Source of the DNA: Parvularia atlantis
Lineage: Eukaryota > Opisthokonta > Rotosphaerida
Assembly: GCA_943704415.1 (NCBI GenBank)
Contig: CALSCO010001968.1
Coordinates: forward strand, 1-48,427
Length of the DNA: 48,427 nt
Reading direction: 5' to 3'
The notes under the pieces were generated by a model. It worked only from the letters and a program-made list of their open reading frames with translations. It was not told the DNA's origin and did not search any database. Each line of letters opens with the position of its first letter. Positions within the stretch are counted from its first letter, which is position 1. Shown here one piece after another: positions 39,758 through 48,427 of this stretch. The position numbers and the translations under genes are program-made.

Positions 39758-41493
39758 ATGTCCGCGTCCGGGTCGGGCGTGGGCGACGCGCCCGACGGCC
39801 TCGGCGACGTCTTCTCGCTCGTGCTCGCGGGCGGCTTCGCGCTGCTGCTACTGCTGGCCACGGCGCAGCTCGCGCGCATCTTCTGGCACCGCCACAGCAA
39901 GGGCTCGTTCCAGTTCCTGTGCGTGACGCGCTCGCGCGCCGCGGCACCGCCGGTCACGTCACGCTCATCAGCCACGCCGCCGCGCACAGCTTCCTCGTGC
40001 TGTGCATCGCGTGGATGTCGATGCGCCTCGCGCTCCTCGTTGCCGCCGTCGTGCTCGGTGGCGAGCAGAACGTGCCGCTGCCCGTGGCCCTCATCTTCGT
40101 GTGGCTGCCGCTCAATCTCGAGTTTGCGACCTACACCCTGCTCGTCGTCTTCTTCTGCCAGGCGCGGCGCGGCGCGGCCGGGAGCGCACGTGCTCACGCG
40201 CACAGACACAGGTCATCTACCGCACGCAGTGGGAGGACCACTACAAGCGGCGCTTCTTCGGCGTGTGGGGCGTCGGCAACGTGCTGTTCCTGGCGAGCAA
40301 CATCGTGTGGATCGTCCTGGCGTGCCTGGGCGTGATCACGCTCGAGAGCGACACGGCCATCTTTCTGCGCTTCCTCATCCCGGGCGTGGCCTTCCTCGTC
40401 CTGTCGGTCCTGCTGGCCGTCTTTGGCCTGATGCTGCAGGTGCCGCCACGCCTGCTCCTGCCGCCGCTGCAACCGCGTCGCTCACGTGGCCGGGCCCTGC
40501 GCAGCGCACGCTCAGGAATCCCGTCGCGCTCGTCCCGTTCAAGGCCAACGGCAGCAGCGTCACCGGCATCACCCTCATCACGCTCCTGCTCATGCTCGTT
40601 TTTGTCGGCCGGACCGTCTACAACTTTGTGATCGCGTTCGAGACGCTCTTCTACCAGTTCTTCCCGGTGCGTCGCGCTCCCCGCCGGCTCGCCACGCGCG
40701 CTGACACCGCCGGGCGCGCCAGGGCGAGCTGCCCGTGTACAGGTTCCTCTCGGTGCTGCTGTCGGAGCAGCTGCCCACCTTCTCGATCCTCATGTTCTTC
40801 CGGCACGTGCCGCGCAAGCGTGGCCTCGAGGCGCCGCGGCTGCCACCGGCGCTGTACAACTCGATCAACCAGGGCGGCGACAAGCCGTCGTCGTCGCAGC
40901 GGCAAAGCATGGCGGCCGGCGGCTTTCTCTTTGCCAACCCGCAGCGGTACGACTCGGACGACGAGGACACGGACGGGCTATACGGAGCGACGAGCCGGAG
41001 CGGCGCGCGTGTGGACCCGTCGCTGCCGGGTGCGCGCCTGGAGTCCACCGGGCGCTCGGGGGCTGACACCTGGGGCTCGCGCCAGCCACGAGCTCGGGCA
41101 TGCTCGGCAGCGGCGCGTCGTACGGGCGCCAGGTCGTGGACGACGCGCTGCGGTCCATCTTTGCGTCGCAGAGCCAGGCGCAAGGCGGTGCGTGACGCGG
41201 CTCTGTGTGCGCGTGCGCTGACGTGCTGGCGTCGCAGGGCGATCGAGCCCCCTGCCCGAGGTCGCCAGCCCGTCCGGGTCGTACCAGCGGCTCGGCAAGG
41301 TGCGCCGCTTGCCGATGCGTGCCGATGGGGGCCGCCACACCCGGCTGACGGGCGCGTCCAGTCGCACAGCTCGGGCGGGAGTCGCAGCAAGTACGAGCAG
41401 CTGGAGGACGACGCCGATGACGCCGACGACGTCGCCGACGCCGCGCTCATCTCCTCGCCCGACACGCCTCACCCGCCGCCCCTGTCCAAGTAG
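39758..41493 (+). CDS. Seven-pass membrane protein (GPR137/TOM1-like)
   Basis: Seven hydrophobic helices: FSLVLAGGFALLLLLATAQL, HSFLVLCIAWMSMRLALLVA, VPLPVALIFVWLPLNLEFAT with YTLLVVFFCQ, VGNVLFLASNIVWIVLACLG, FLIPGVAFLVLSVLLAVFGL, ITLITLLLMLVFVGRTVYNF and LLSEQLPTFSILMFF. The loop after TM3 (QVIYRTQWEDHYKRRFF) and the long Ser-rich tail (PRKRGLEAPRLP, YNSINQGG, SKYEQLEDDADDADDVADAA) recall GPR137/TOM1-THH1 lysosomal or endosomal proteins. The family is tentative; the seven-pass topology is firm. One intron (40162-40211) has a GC donor. The other introns are conventional GTGCG types of about 50-65 nt. Confidence 0.72.
40162..40211 (+). other. GC-AG intron in the seven-pass membrane protein gene
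   Basis: The reading frame joins VVFFCQ to VIYRTQWED only if 50 nt are removed from CAG/GCGCGG to GACACAG. CTCAC lies before the acceptor as in the other introns. No in-frame GT donor is available. Confidence 0.75.
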
Positions 41494-41546
41494 ACGCACC
41501 CGCCTGCTCACCCGCCCGTGTACATGTACATCGCCATGCCGCAGCC

Positions 41547-42219
41547 TCACGCGAAGATCAGGTCCAGGTCGGCCGGGAAGCGCACAAAGTCGTCAAAGTC
41601 TAGCGGCTCGTGCAGCGCCTCAACCGCTGCCGCGCGCACCGTCAGGCCGCCGCTTGCCTTTGACGCGCGCAAGCGTACCGGCGCAGTAGGCGTCGTAGCG
41701 GCTGCGCACGGCCGCCGGCGCAGACGCGTACCGCGCGCGAGCCAGGCGCTGCTTGGCGGCAGGATCGAGCGGTGCACGGCCGTCGAGCGTCTCCGCATCG
41801 CTGTCGCTACTGCTGCTGCTGTCGCTGTGCATCAAGCGGCGCGCGCGCTTGAGGCCGCGATCGGTGTTGTCGTCCGCATCGGCCTCGATCTCGGCCAGCT
41901 GCAGCGCCTCCACCGCGCTGAACTCGTGCTGCATCGCACGCAGGGCCGGCGACAGCGTCATCAGCGGGCGGCGCGCGGGTGCCGCCGCTGCTGGGCGCGA
42001 CGGCTGTGGCGCGCTCTGATTCGGTCGCGTAACGGTTTTTGGCGCGTCAAGCTCGCCGCTGCCGCGCCGCAGCCTGCGCGCGAATGTGCGCTGCGGGGCC
42101 GGTGCGGCGGGCGCTGGTGAGTGCGGCTCGTGCGCATCATCGTCGTGCGGGGCCGCGCGAGACGGCGACTCGCGGAAGACGGTCTTGCGCGAGAACGTTG
42201 TCAACCGCAGCCGAATCAT
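41547..42219 (-). CDS. Unknown basic, probably nuclear protein
   Basis: ATG at 42219 gives MIRLRLTTFSRKTVFRESPS, then Pro/Ala/Arg-rich low-complexity sequence, RGLKRARRLMHSDSSSSSDS (nuclear-localisation-like basic patch followed by a Ser/Asp acidic run) and, after a short intron (GTACGCTTG to GCGGCAG), AVEALHEPLDFDDFVRFPAD with the C-terminus LDLIFA. About 205 aa. I recognise no family. The start ATG shares its A with the TGA stop of the upstream gene (TGATG), so the two coding regions overlap by one base. An alternative is that this is a further exon region of the upstream gene. Confidence 0.55.
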
Positions 42220-45200
42220 CACAATTCTGGCTCGTCGCTGGCAAGCGGTGCGGGTGTGTGCACGGTCTCGGCGGGGCTGTTGACCGACAGGCCGGCAAAG
42301 TCGACGTCACCTGGCGGCGTGTGTGTGTGTGTGTGGTGGTGGGGGGGACGCGTGTGAGCGAGGTGGGCGGGCGGGCCGGCGTCGCGCACCGTTATCGCCA
42401 TCGACAAAGCTAAACGCCGACGGCTGGCTCGGGATGGCCGGGGCGGCGCTTGGGCTCGCGGCGGGGCTGTCGCTCGGGGTCGGGCTTGCCACGAAGCTGA
42501 ACGCGGACCCTTGTGTTGAGACGACGGCCTCGGTCTCGCCTGCGGGCTCGTTCGCCTGCAGGTCTAAGGCAGCCGGCGCGGGCAGCTCGAGCACGGCCTG
42601 CAGCAGCGCGAGCTGGGCCTTGACGCGCTGCTGCTCTGCGTTGAGCTCGTCTGCGGCGCAAGGACGTCAGCGACGCCAGCATCGAATGTGCCCGCGCACC
42701 GGCCCGATCGTAGTCCTCGCTGATCGCCGCATCCTCGATCTCACGGTCCAGCTCAGCATCGCGCTTGAGCAGCGCCTGCAGCAGCGTCGCCTTCGCCGCC
42801 AGCTCGGCCCGCTGATCCCCGACGCTCGCCGATGGCGAATCAAACTCGTCCTCGGCGGACGGCAGCTCGTCAGGTTGCGGCGCCGGTTCCTGCTCGACCT
42901 CCTCTGCCGGTGCTGGCTCCGCCTGCTCGGCCGGCGCCTGTTCCGCCTTCTCGACCGGCGCCGGCTTCGCTTCCTCGACCGGCGTTGGCTCGTCCACGTC
43001 GTCGATGGCGCTAGTCGCCACCGGCACGCGTACGGGCACAAACTGCCGACTGGGTCTGCGCGCATCGCCGTCAGCAGCCGCGGCAGGGCGGCGGCGACGT
43101 ACATGGGCGGCTCGGGCCCGACGCTGAACGTCTCGGTCACGGCCTTGTCCACGTTGATGCCGAGCTTGGCGCGCAGGCGCACAATGTCCTGCACCGGCGC
43201 CCCGTGAGTCGCACCCCACCGCCGCCGTGCCCGCACCGCCGCCGTCGCCATAATCTTGGAGCGCAGGAACACGGCTTCGTCGTACCGCTGCGGTTCGGCG
43301 CTCACGTTGGCGTACGACGCCTTGAGCTCGGTCAGCTGCGGCTCGAGGCGGGCAAGCTTGTCTTGTGCTGTGAGTGCGTGCTGCGCTGAGTGCGCGCAGA
43401 CAGCCACGCAGGCGCGACGCGCACCCATCAGCTTCTCGGCGTCGTCGGCCTTGCTGCGCCACTCCTTCTTGGCCTGGCGCGCGAGCTCGAGCTCGGCCTG
43501 CGCAGCGTCGAGAGCCTGCGTGGACACTCAGTCTACGAGCGCGCGTGAGGCACACACGCACCGCCTGCAGCTCGGCCAGGTCGTGCTCGCCGTCGTCCAG
43601 CGTCGTCTGCGCCGTTTTGATGTCTGACGCGAGCTTGCCGGCCTCCTTGAAGTTGCGCTCTGCCGCACGCGCATGAGCTGAGCGCGGGCTGCACACTGTG
43701 CGCGGCTGCGCACACACCCGACACGGCCACGTTCTTCTGCTGCGCCCACAACGCAACCTTGGCCTTGAGGTCGCCCAGCTGGTACTGCTTCTCACTCAGC
43801 GCGGTCGTGCGCAGCTCCAGCAGCCGCTCCTTGTCGCGCACGACGCCCTCTGCCTCTTCGACGGCCCTCGCGACCCTGGCAGCGCCGGCGCCGTCTCAGC
43901 GACCGCGCTCGCTCGCGCCGCGCACGGCCGCACTTGGCCAGCTGCAGCAGGTCGCTCTCGCGCCCTTGCGCGCGCAGATGGGCGTCGGCCCGGAACGACG
44001 CGATCGCCTGCTCCACCAAACGGTCGTGCTCGCGCCTGCCTCGCCGCGTCAGTCGGCCGCGCAACGGCGAGGGCTCGCGTCGACGCACAGCGACAGCGCC
44101 ATCTGCTGCTTGGCCGACGCCGTCTGTACGGCCACGGCGTGCTCCTCCTCCGACTGTGCGAGCGTTAGAGTAGTATGCGCGGCGCACGGACGCGCGTGCC
44201 TTGCGCAGGCTGTCGAGCGCGGTCTTGAACGACACCTCGAGCTCGCTCAGCGCGCGCTCGGCCGTGTCGCACTCGCCCTGCTTGCGCGCGAGCTCGGCCT
44301 TCTCGTGCTCGAGCCGCACGCGCTCGTCCGCAAAGTTCTCGGCGATGGCTTCGCGCGTCGTCAGCCACCGCTGCATTGTCGGCCCCCGGCGCAGACGCCG
44401 CACCGGCGATGCTGCGCTGCACCTGCGCCTTCTGGGCCACGACCACGCCGTGCTCCTGCTCAAGCGCGTCCAGTCGTCGCCGCAGCTCGGCAATCTCGTC
44501 CTGCGCGCATTGTTGGTGCGCAACCGGCAAGGGCACGATCGCACCGTCAGCTTGGCGTCCTTCTCTTGCAGCACTTCCAGCTCGGCAAAGTACGGCCGCC
44601 CCTCGGCCTTGATCTTGTCGAGCAACGACGCGTCCGACTTGTCCACGAGGTCCTTGTCGAGCTTGATGTGACTAAGCGCGTTTGCGCACCAATCAGGCCG
44701 CGCGACCAGAGCACCGGACGGACACACCTGCGCAGCCGCTCGAGCCGGTCGCGCTCGAGGTCGATCTTGATCTTTTCCTTCTGCCGGTGCGCGCTGATCT
44801 GCTGCCGGACCGTCTGCAGCGCAGCGTGCTCCGCCTTTGTCCGCTGCGACAGCTCGCGATCAAGGTCCGCCAGCAGCAGGCGCTTGGACGCGACGACGGC
44901 CTGCTTGCGCGTCTGCACCTCGTCCAGCGCGAGGTTGAGCCGGTCGACGGTTTCGGCCAGCTCGGCCAGCTCGTGCTGGTACCGCTCCAGCTCCTCGTTG
45001 AGCCGCTCCGCAAGCGCAAAGTCCTCCTGCGCACGCCGGCGGGGTCAGGTGGGCACCGGACAGACGCAGACCGGGGGGGCGCGGCGCACGCTCTCAACGG
45101 CTGCGCCCTGCCGATCCTCGGTCTGGCGCACAAGTACACTGCTCTGGGCGATGCGCCGGTGCGTCCGCTCGAGCTCCTGCAGCACCGAGCGCTGCTCCTC

Positions 45201-45317
45201 GTACACGACTGCGAGCTGCTCATCCAGCTCCTGCATCCTCTCCTCGCTCGTGCGCTCATGCGCCAGTGGTGCGGGTGCTGGCGCGGGCGCGGGTGCAGGT
45301 GCAGGTTCCGGTGCAGG

Positions 45318-45354
<37 letters not shown>

Positions 45355-46126
45355 GCGGGCTCGGGCGCGGGCTCGGCTGGCGGCGCGTCGTCTGGGCGCA
45401 CGCGCGGCGGCGTGGTGTGCTCGGCCGGCGGCGCGTCGTCCGCGCGGTCGTCGTCGTCTTCGTCGTCGTTGGCCGCGCCCGCGCCCGACTGCTTCTGGAA
45501 CTCAAACGCGTTCAAGCGCTTCTTCTTCTTCTTTGTGCCGCTGCCCGCTGCGGCCGGCTTGGTCGCGGCCACGGCGGCCACGGCGGCCACGGCGGCCGTG
45601 GTGGGCGTGGCTGGCGCGACGGTCGTGGGTGTGCCGGCAATGAATGCGAACGACGACCCAGCCGCGGCGCCGGTCGTGGCCGTCGTGGGCGTGGGCGCCG
45701 CCGGCGACGGTGCTGCCGCGCTGATGAACGAGAAGGCCGGGGCGGCGTCGGCCGCGGGCGGCGGCGGCGTCGGCTCGGCCTTGACCTCGAGGTTGTCGAA
45801 CATGGAGTTGCTCGCGGGCGCGCGACGCGGCGGCGGTGCCTTGGCCGTCGTGGGCGAATCTTGCTGCGCGCCGAGCGACGAGCTGGACGCGGCACGCGCC
45901 GTCGCGACGGCCGTGGGTGCGCCGGGCCGCGGTCTGCGCAATGCGGCGCGTGTCAATGGGCGTATCGCGAGAGCGGCGCGGCGCACTTGCGCCCGTTGGC
46001 CGCCGACGTGCCGCCCGCGCCGCCCGCTGCCGAGGGTGCGCCACCGCTGCCGCCGAGGCCGGCCGTGGGCGCGCCGGCGCTGTCGGGCTCGCCTGCGCCG
46101 CCGACGATCTTCTTGAGGAAGTTCAT
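42219..46126 (-). CDS. Long coiled-coil protein with FSF[I/V] short motifs
   Basis: MNFLKKIVGGAGEPDSAGAP begins a Gly/Ala/Pro-rich N-terminus with APAFSFISAA and GSSFAFIAG, then KKKKKRLNAFEFQKQ and EP-rich repeats. The middle is several hundred residues of coiled coil (ERMQELDEQLAVVYEEQRSV, EDFALAERLNEELERYQHEL, DKIKAEGRPYFAELEVLQEK, VRLEHEKAELARKQGECDTA, AELELARQAKKEWRSKADDA). A PVQDIVRLRAKLGINVDKAV segment precedes a Glu/Pro-rich block and, near the end, GSAFSFVAS and PSAFSFVDGDN; the C-terminus is ASDEPEL. The FSF motifs look like short docking peptides. I recognise no named family; it resembles a scaffold or golgin-like trafficking protein. Many short introns, including one with a (GT)8 tract at 42319-42334. 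Confidence 0.65.
42319..42334. repeat. (GT)8 microsatellite in an intron
   Basis: Eight GT units on the plus strand inside the last intron of the long coiled-coil gene (read as CA on the sense strand). They are followed by a short G run. No coding effect. Confidence 0.9.
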
Positions 46127-46191
46127 GGTCAATTGCTAACCGTGACGCAGTGGGTGCGGCCCACCAGCGAGCTCGAATGGCGGACTGATCG

Positions 46192-47549
46192 ATGCGCGGC
46201 CAGGCGCGCGGCAGGCGCTACAACGGCGGCAACAGCGAGCGCGACGACGACGGCGGCGACGGCGACGACGGTCGCCCCGGGCGCGACGGTCGGCGCGACG
46301 ACCGCGCAGAGCGGCAGGTCGCTGCGCCAGACGCTCGCCGGCGCCACCGCCGGATGCGTGTCGTCGCTCGTGACCTGCCCGCTCGACGTGGCCAAGACGC
46401 GCCTGCAGAACCAGGGCGCGGCGCCCGCGGGCGGCGGGCACTACCGCGGGACGATCGGTGTGCGCGGTGCCGCGCGCGCGTGGGTGGCGATGGCCTTGAG
46501 CGGGGCGACGCGCGACGCAGGCACGCTGCGCACGATCCTGGTCGAAGAGGGTCTGCGCGGGTGGTATCGCGGGCTCAACGCGTCGCTGCTTGGATACCTG
46601 CCCAACTGGGCCATCTACTTTTCGATGTACGAGCACACCAAGGAGACGTTGGCGCGGGAGGGGCTGATCGGTGCGCGCGGGCCGCGTTGCGCCGTCGCAC
46701 CAACACTCAGCGCGGCGCAGGCTCGGCGAGCGACCCGCGCACGCACATCCTGGCGGCGATGGTGGCCGGGGGCGTGAGCACCGTTGCGACCAACCCGTTC
46801 TGGGTGGTCAAGACGCGTCTGATGGTGCGCGGCGGGGAGGCCACCCGTCGCCGCGGCGCTGAGCGCCGCCGCGCAGACCCAGACGAGCAGGACGTCGTTC
46901 CAGTACCGCGGCATCGCTGACGCGTTCATCCAGATTGTGCGCAACGAGACGTGGCGCGGGCTGTACCGCGGGCTGGGCCCGTCGCTGCTGGGCGTGTCGC
47001 ACGTCGTGGTGCAGTTTCCGCTGTACGAGTGGCTCAAGGCCGAGTTTTTGCGACGCGGTGCGGGCCGTCCGCACTGGCGCGCGCGGCTCACACGGCCACA
47101 CGCACGCACACGCGCAGAGCAAGTGGCGCAGCAGCGGCCCGACGCCGTGCTGCACTCGTGGCACATCCTCGCGGCGTCGGCGCTATCCAAGATCTGCGCC
47201 AGCTGCTGCACCTACCCGCACGAGGTGCTGCGCACGCGCCAACACAACCAGACGACGCCGTCGGTCCAGTCCAAGTACCACGGCATCATCGACACGCTGC
47301 AAGTGGTCGTGCGCGAGGAAGGGCTGCGTGGGCTGTACAAGGTGCGCCGGGGCTGCTGACGACACGAGGGGGAGGGCTGACGGCGCGCGCAGGGGCTCGG
47401 GACAAACCTGCTGAGGGTGACGCCGTCCGGCGCAATCACGTTCCTGACGTACGAGGTGCGTACAGTGCGGTGCATCTGGCGCCGCTCACGCCGCGCGCGC
47501 GCAGCTCGTCCTCCGCAAGCTCAACCAGGTCGCACCAGCGCCCAGCTGA
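46192..47549 (+). CDS. Mitochondrial carrier (SLC25), NAD/FAD/pyrimidine-nucleotide type
   Basis: An inner-membrane solute carrier with three repeats and their PxDxxK/R signatures: SLVTCPLDVAKTRLQNQG (repeat 1), TVATNPFWVVKTRLM (repeat 2) and CCTYPHEVLRTRQHNQ (repeat 3). Further hallmarks: TILVEEGLRGWYRGLNASLL, GYLPNWAIYFSMYEHTK, NETWRGLYRGLGPSLLG and VVREEGLRGLYKGLGTNLLR, TPSGAITFLTYE, and a spliced end LVLRKLNQVAPAPS. NPFWVVKTR and YPHEVLRTR are typical of the NDT/SLC25A32/33/36 branch, so NAD, FAD, folate or pyrimidine nucleotides are likely cargo. The exact start is unresolved: the ATG at 46192 opens a frame that needs a further splice to join the carrier. The N-terminus is Thr/Ala-rich in the carrier frame. 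Confidence 0.82.
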
Positions 47550-47605
47550 CAGGCATCACGCATTGAAAAGTCTTCTGCTTTACAAAGCTGCACAGCGATC
47601 GATTT

Positions 47606-48427
47606 TCACACGGAGGCGGACGGGGCGCGGGCGACCGCCTGGGCCGCACCGGCGCTGGCCATCGCGCCGATGGGGCCGGTGAGGGCGCGGGGCGGGACGG
47701 TGGACTCGTGCCACATGTACGAGATGAGCGCGGCGACGACGTGCACGTTGAGGCTGTTGCCGAGCATCTTGTACTGCTGCTTGCGGCTGACGTTGGGCGG
47801 GAACGAGAAGGACGCGGGGAAGCCGAGCAGGTTGGCGATCTCGCGCGGCGAAAAGTAGCGCAGCTGCGCTCGGCTCGTGAGTGTGTATGCGAAGAGGCGC
47901 GGATGGCAGTGATCGCACCTCGAGCGCCGACAGCGGGCAGGGAAACAGCGGCGGCCAGGACGAGGGCGCGTTGCGCGTGCGCGCGGAGCGGTAGTCGCGG
48001 TACTTGCTGCGCGCGGGTGTGAGCCGCGCGAGCGCAAGGCGCGCAGGCCGCACCGGTACAGATCGTCGATGTCGGCGCTGTCGTTCTCCTGCAGCAGCGA
48101 GCCCGAGCCCTCGACGTAGTGCCCGTACGCTGTGCGCACGTGTCACGCCGATGGGTGCGCGGCCGTGGCGCCGCACCTTTGGTGAAGCAGCACGAGTGCC
48201 GCGAGCTGCGCTGCACAATGTCGCACACCTCGCCAGACTTCCACAGGACCTGCTCGGGCACACGCAGCGACGTGCGCTCCTGGCGGCAGCGACGCCGGCG
48301 CGTGAGCCCTGGCGCGTCGGGCGACGTGCGCCGCTTGCCTCCTCTGAGAGGCTCTCGAGAAAGTCGCCCACCGTGCGCGTCTTGGCCTTCTTGGGCGCAA
48401 CGATGGCCTGCGCCCGGCGCCCCCCCC
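47606..48427 (-). CDS. TRDMT1: DNMT2-type tRNA cytosine-5 methyltransferase (partial)
   Basis: The C-terminal half of a DNMT2 enzyme, cut by the window end, so the catalytic PCQ motif lies outside. Visible: APKKAKTRTVGDFLESLSEE, then TSLRVPEQVLWKSGEVCDIV, QRSSRHSCCFTK joined to YGHYVEGSGSLLQ (conserved CFTKxYGxYxEGTGS of DNMT2), LRYFSPREIANLLGFP with FSFPPNVSRKQQYKMLGNSL and NVHVVAALISYMW, the motif X region that completes the SAM pocket. DNMT2 methylates C38 of tRNA-Asp and a few other tRNAs. The intron 48280-48338 has a GC donor (GAGGAG/GCAAGC). Convergent with the carrier gene, 56 bp apart. Confidence 0.9.
48280..48338 (-). other. GC-AG intron in the DNMT2-like gene
   Basis: Frame and homology (SLSEE to ERTSLRVPE) require excision of 59 nt with donor GAG/GCAAGC and acceptor GCCGCCAG. 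AG/GCAAG is the classic strong GC donor context. The nearest GT breaks the frame. Confidence 0.75.

Noticed and set aside
1-48427. tRNA genes
   Set aside because: I looked for GGTTCRANNCC-like B boxes on both strands; the only similar strings (for example near 5210) are inside conserved coding sequence and lack a cloverleaf.
1-48427. Mobile elements, CRISPR arrays or virus-like insertions
   Set aside because: No transposase, reverse transcriptase, integrase, capsid, terminal repeats or spaced direct repeats were seen; all repeats found are short simple ones or protein-coding low complexity.

Overview
This window is nuclear DNA from a very GC-rich, very compact unicellular eukaryote. Nearly every gene is broken by many tiny introns, mostly 45-75 nt, with a GTGCG donor, a CTGAC or CTCAC branch-like element and a CAG acceptor. 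Gaps between genes run from 0 to about 256 bp, so no stretch over 300 bases lacks a gene. The content is typically eukaryotic: ribosomal protein uS5, nucleolin, a NEDD8 protease, an SH3-PX-BAR sorting nexin, Golgi glycosyltransferases, an Rh channel, peroxisomal and mitochondrial proteins. I see no plastid gene and no mobile element. The lineage cannot be fixed from this window; GTGCG donors and occasional GC-AG introns occur in several GC-rich protist groups.

Layout. 1-5495: start of an unknown gene (-), small mitochondrial-like protein (+), glutaredoxin (-), GnT-I-type Golgi glycosyltransferase (+), peroxisomal enoyl-CoA hydratase/isomerase ending in SKL (-), JmjC oxygenase (+). 5752-13406: RPS2 (+), SNX9-like sorting nexin (-), SENP8-like NEDD8 protease (+), fucokinase (+). 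13419-23132: mitochondrial ClpB (-), nucleolin-like protein (+), a tandem glycosyltransferase fusion (+). 23203-27899: a head-to-head pair of glutaminase with C-terminal ankyrins (-) and an Rh ammonium channel with N-terminal ankyrins (+). 28012-38546: CUE-Smr protein (-), SDR (+), small coiled-coil protein (-), APH-type kinase (+), 2OG oxygenase (-), Nudix hydrolase (-), EI24 (+), uridine phosphorylase (-). 38570-48427: LysM protein (-), seven-pass membrane protein (+), unknown nuclear-like protein (-), long coiled-coil protein with FSF motifs (-), mitochondrial carrier (+), and most of a DNMT2-type methyltransferase (-), cut by the window end.

Three things stand out. First, the two exceptionally long introns measured, in RPS2 (258 nt) and the nucleolin-like gene (218 nt), each hold a box C/D snoRNA candidate. 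Their box-D guides pair with neighbouring parts of small-subunit rRNA, and the +5 rule points to the positions equivalent to yeast A541 and G562. Second, glutaminase (makes ammonia) and an ankyrin-Rh channel (moves ammonia) are divergently paired and carry look-alike ankyrin blocks. Third, gene packing is extreme: divergent start codons touch or overlap (31897-31900, 35657-35662), and tandem genes sit 5 bp apart or overlap as TGATG.

Gene models were spliced by eye, keeping frame and family conservation. CDS coordinates run from start to stop codon and include introns. Starts and minor exon edges are less certain than product calls.
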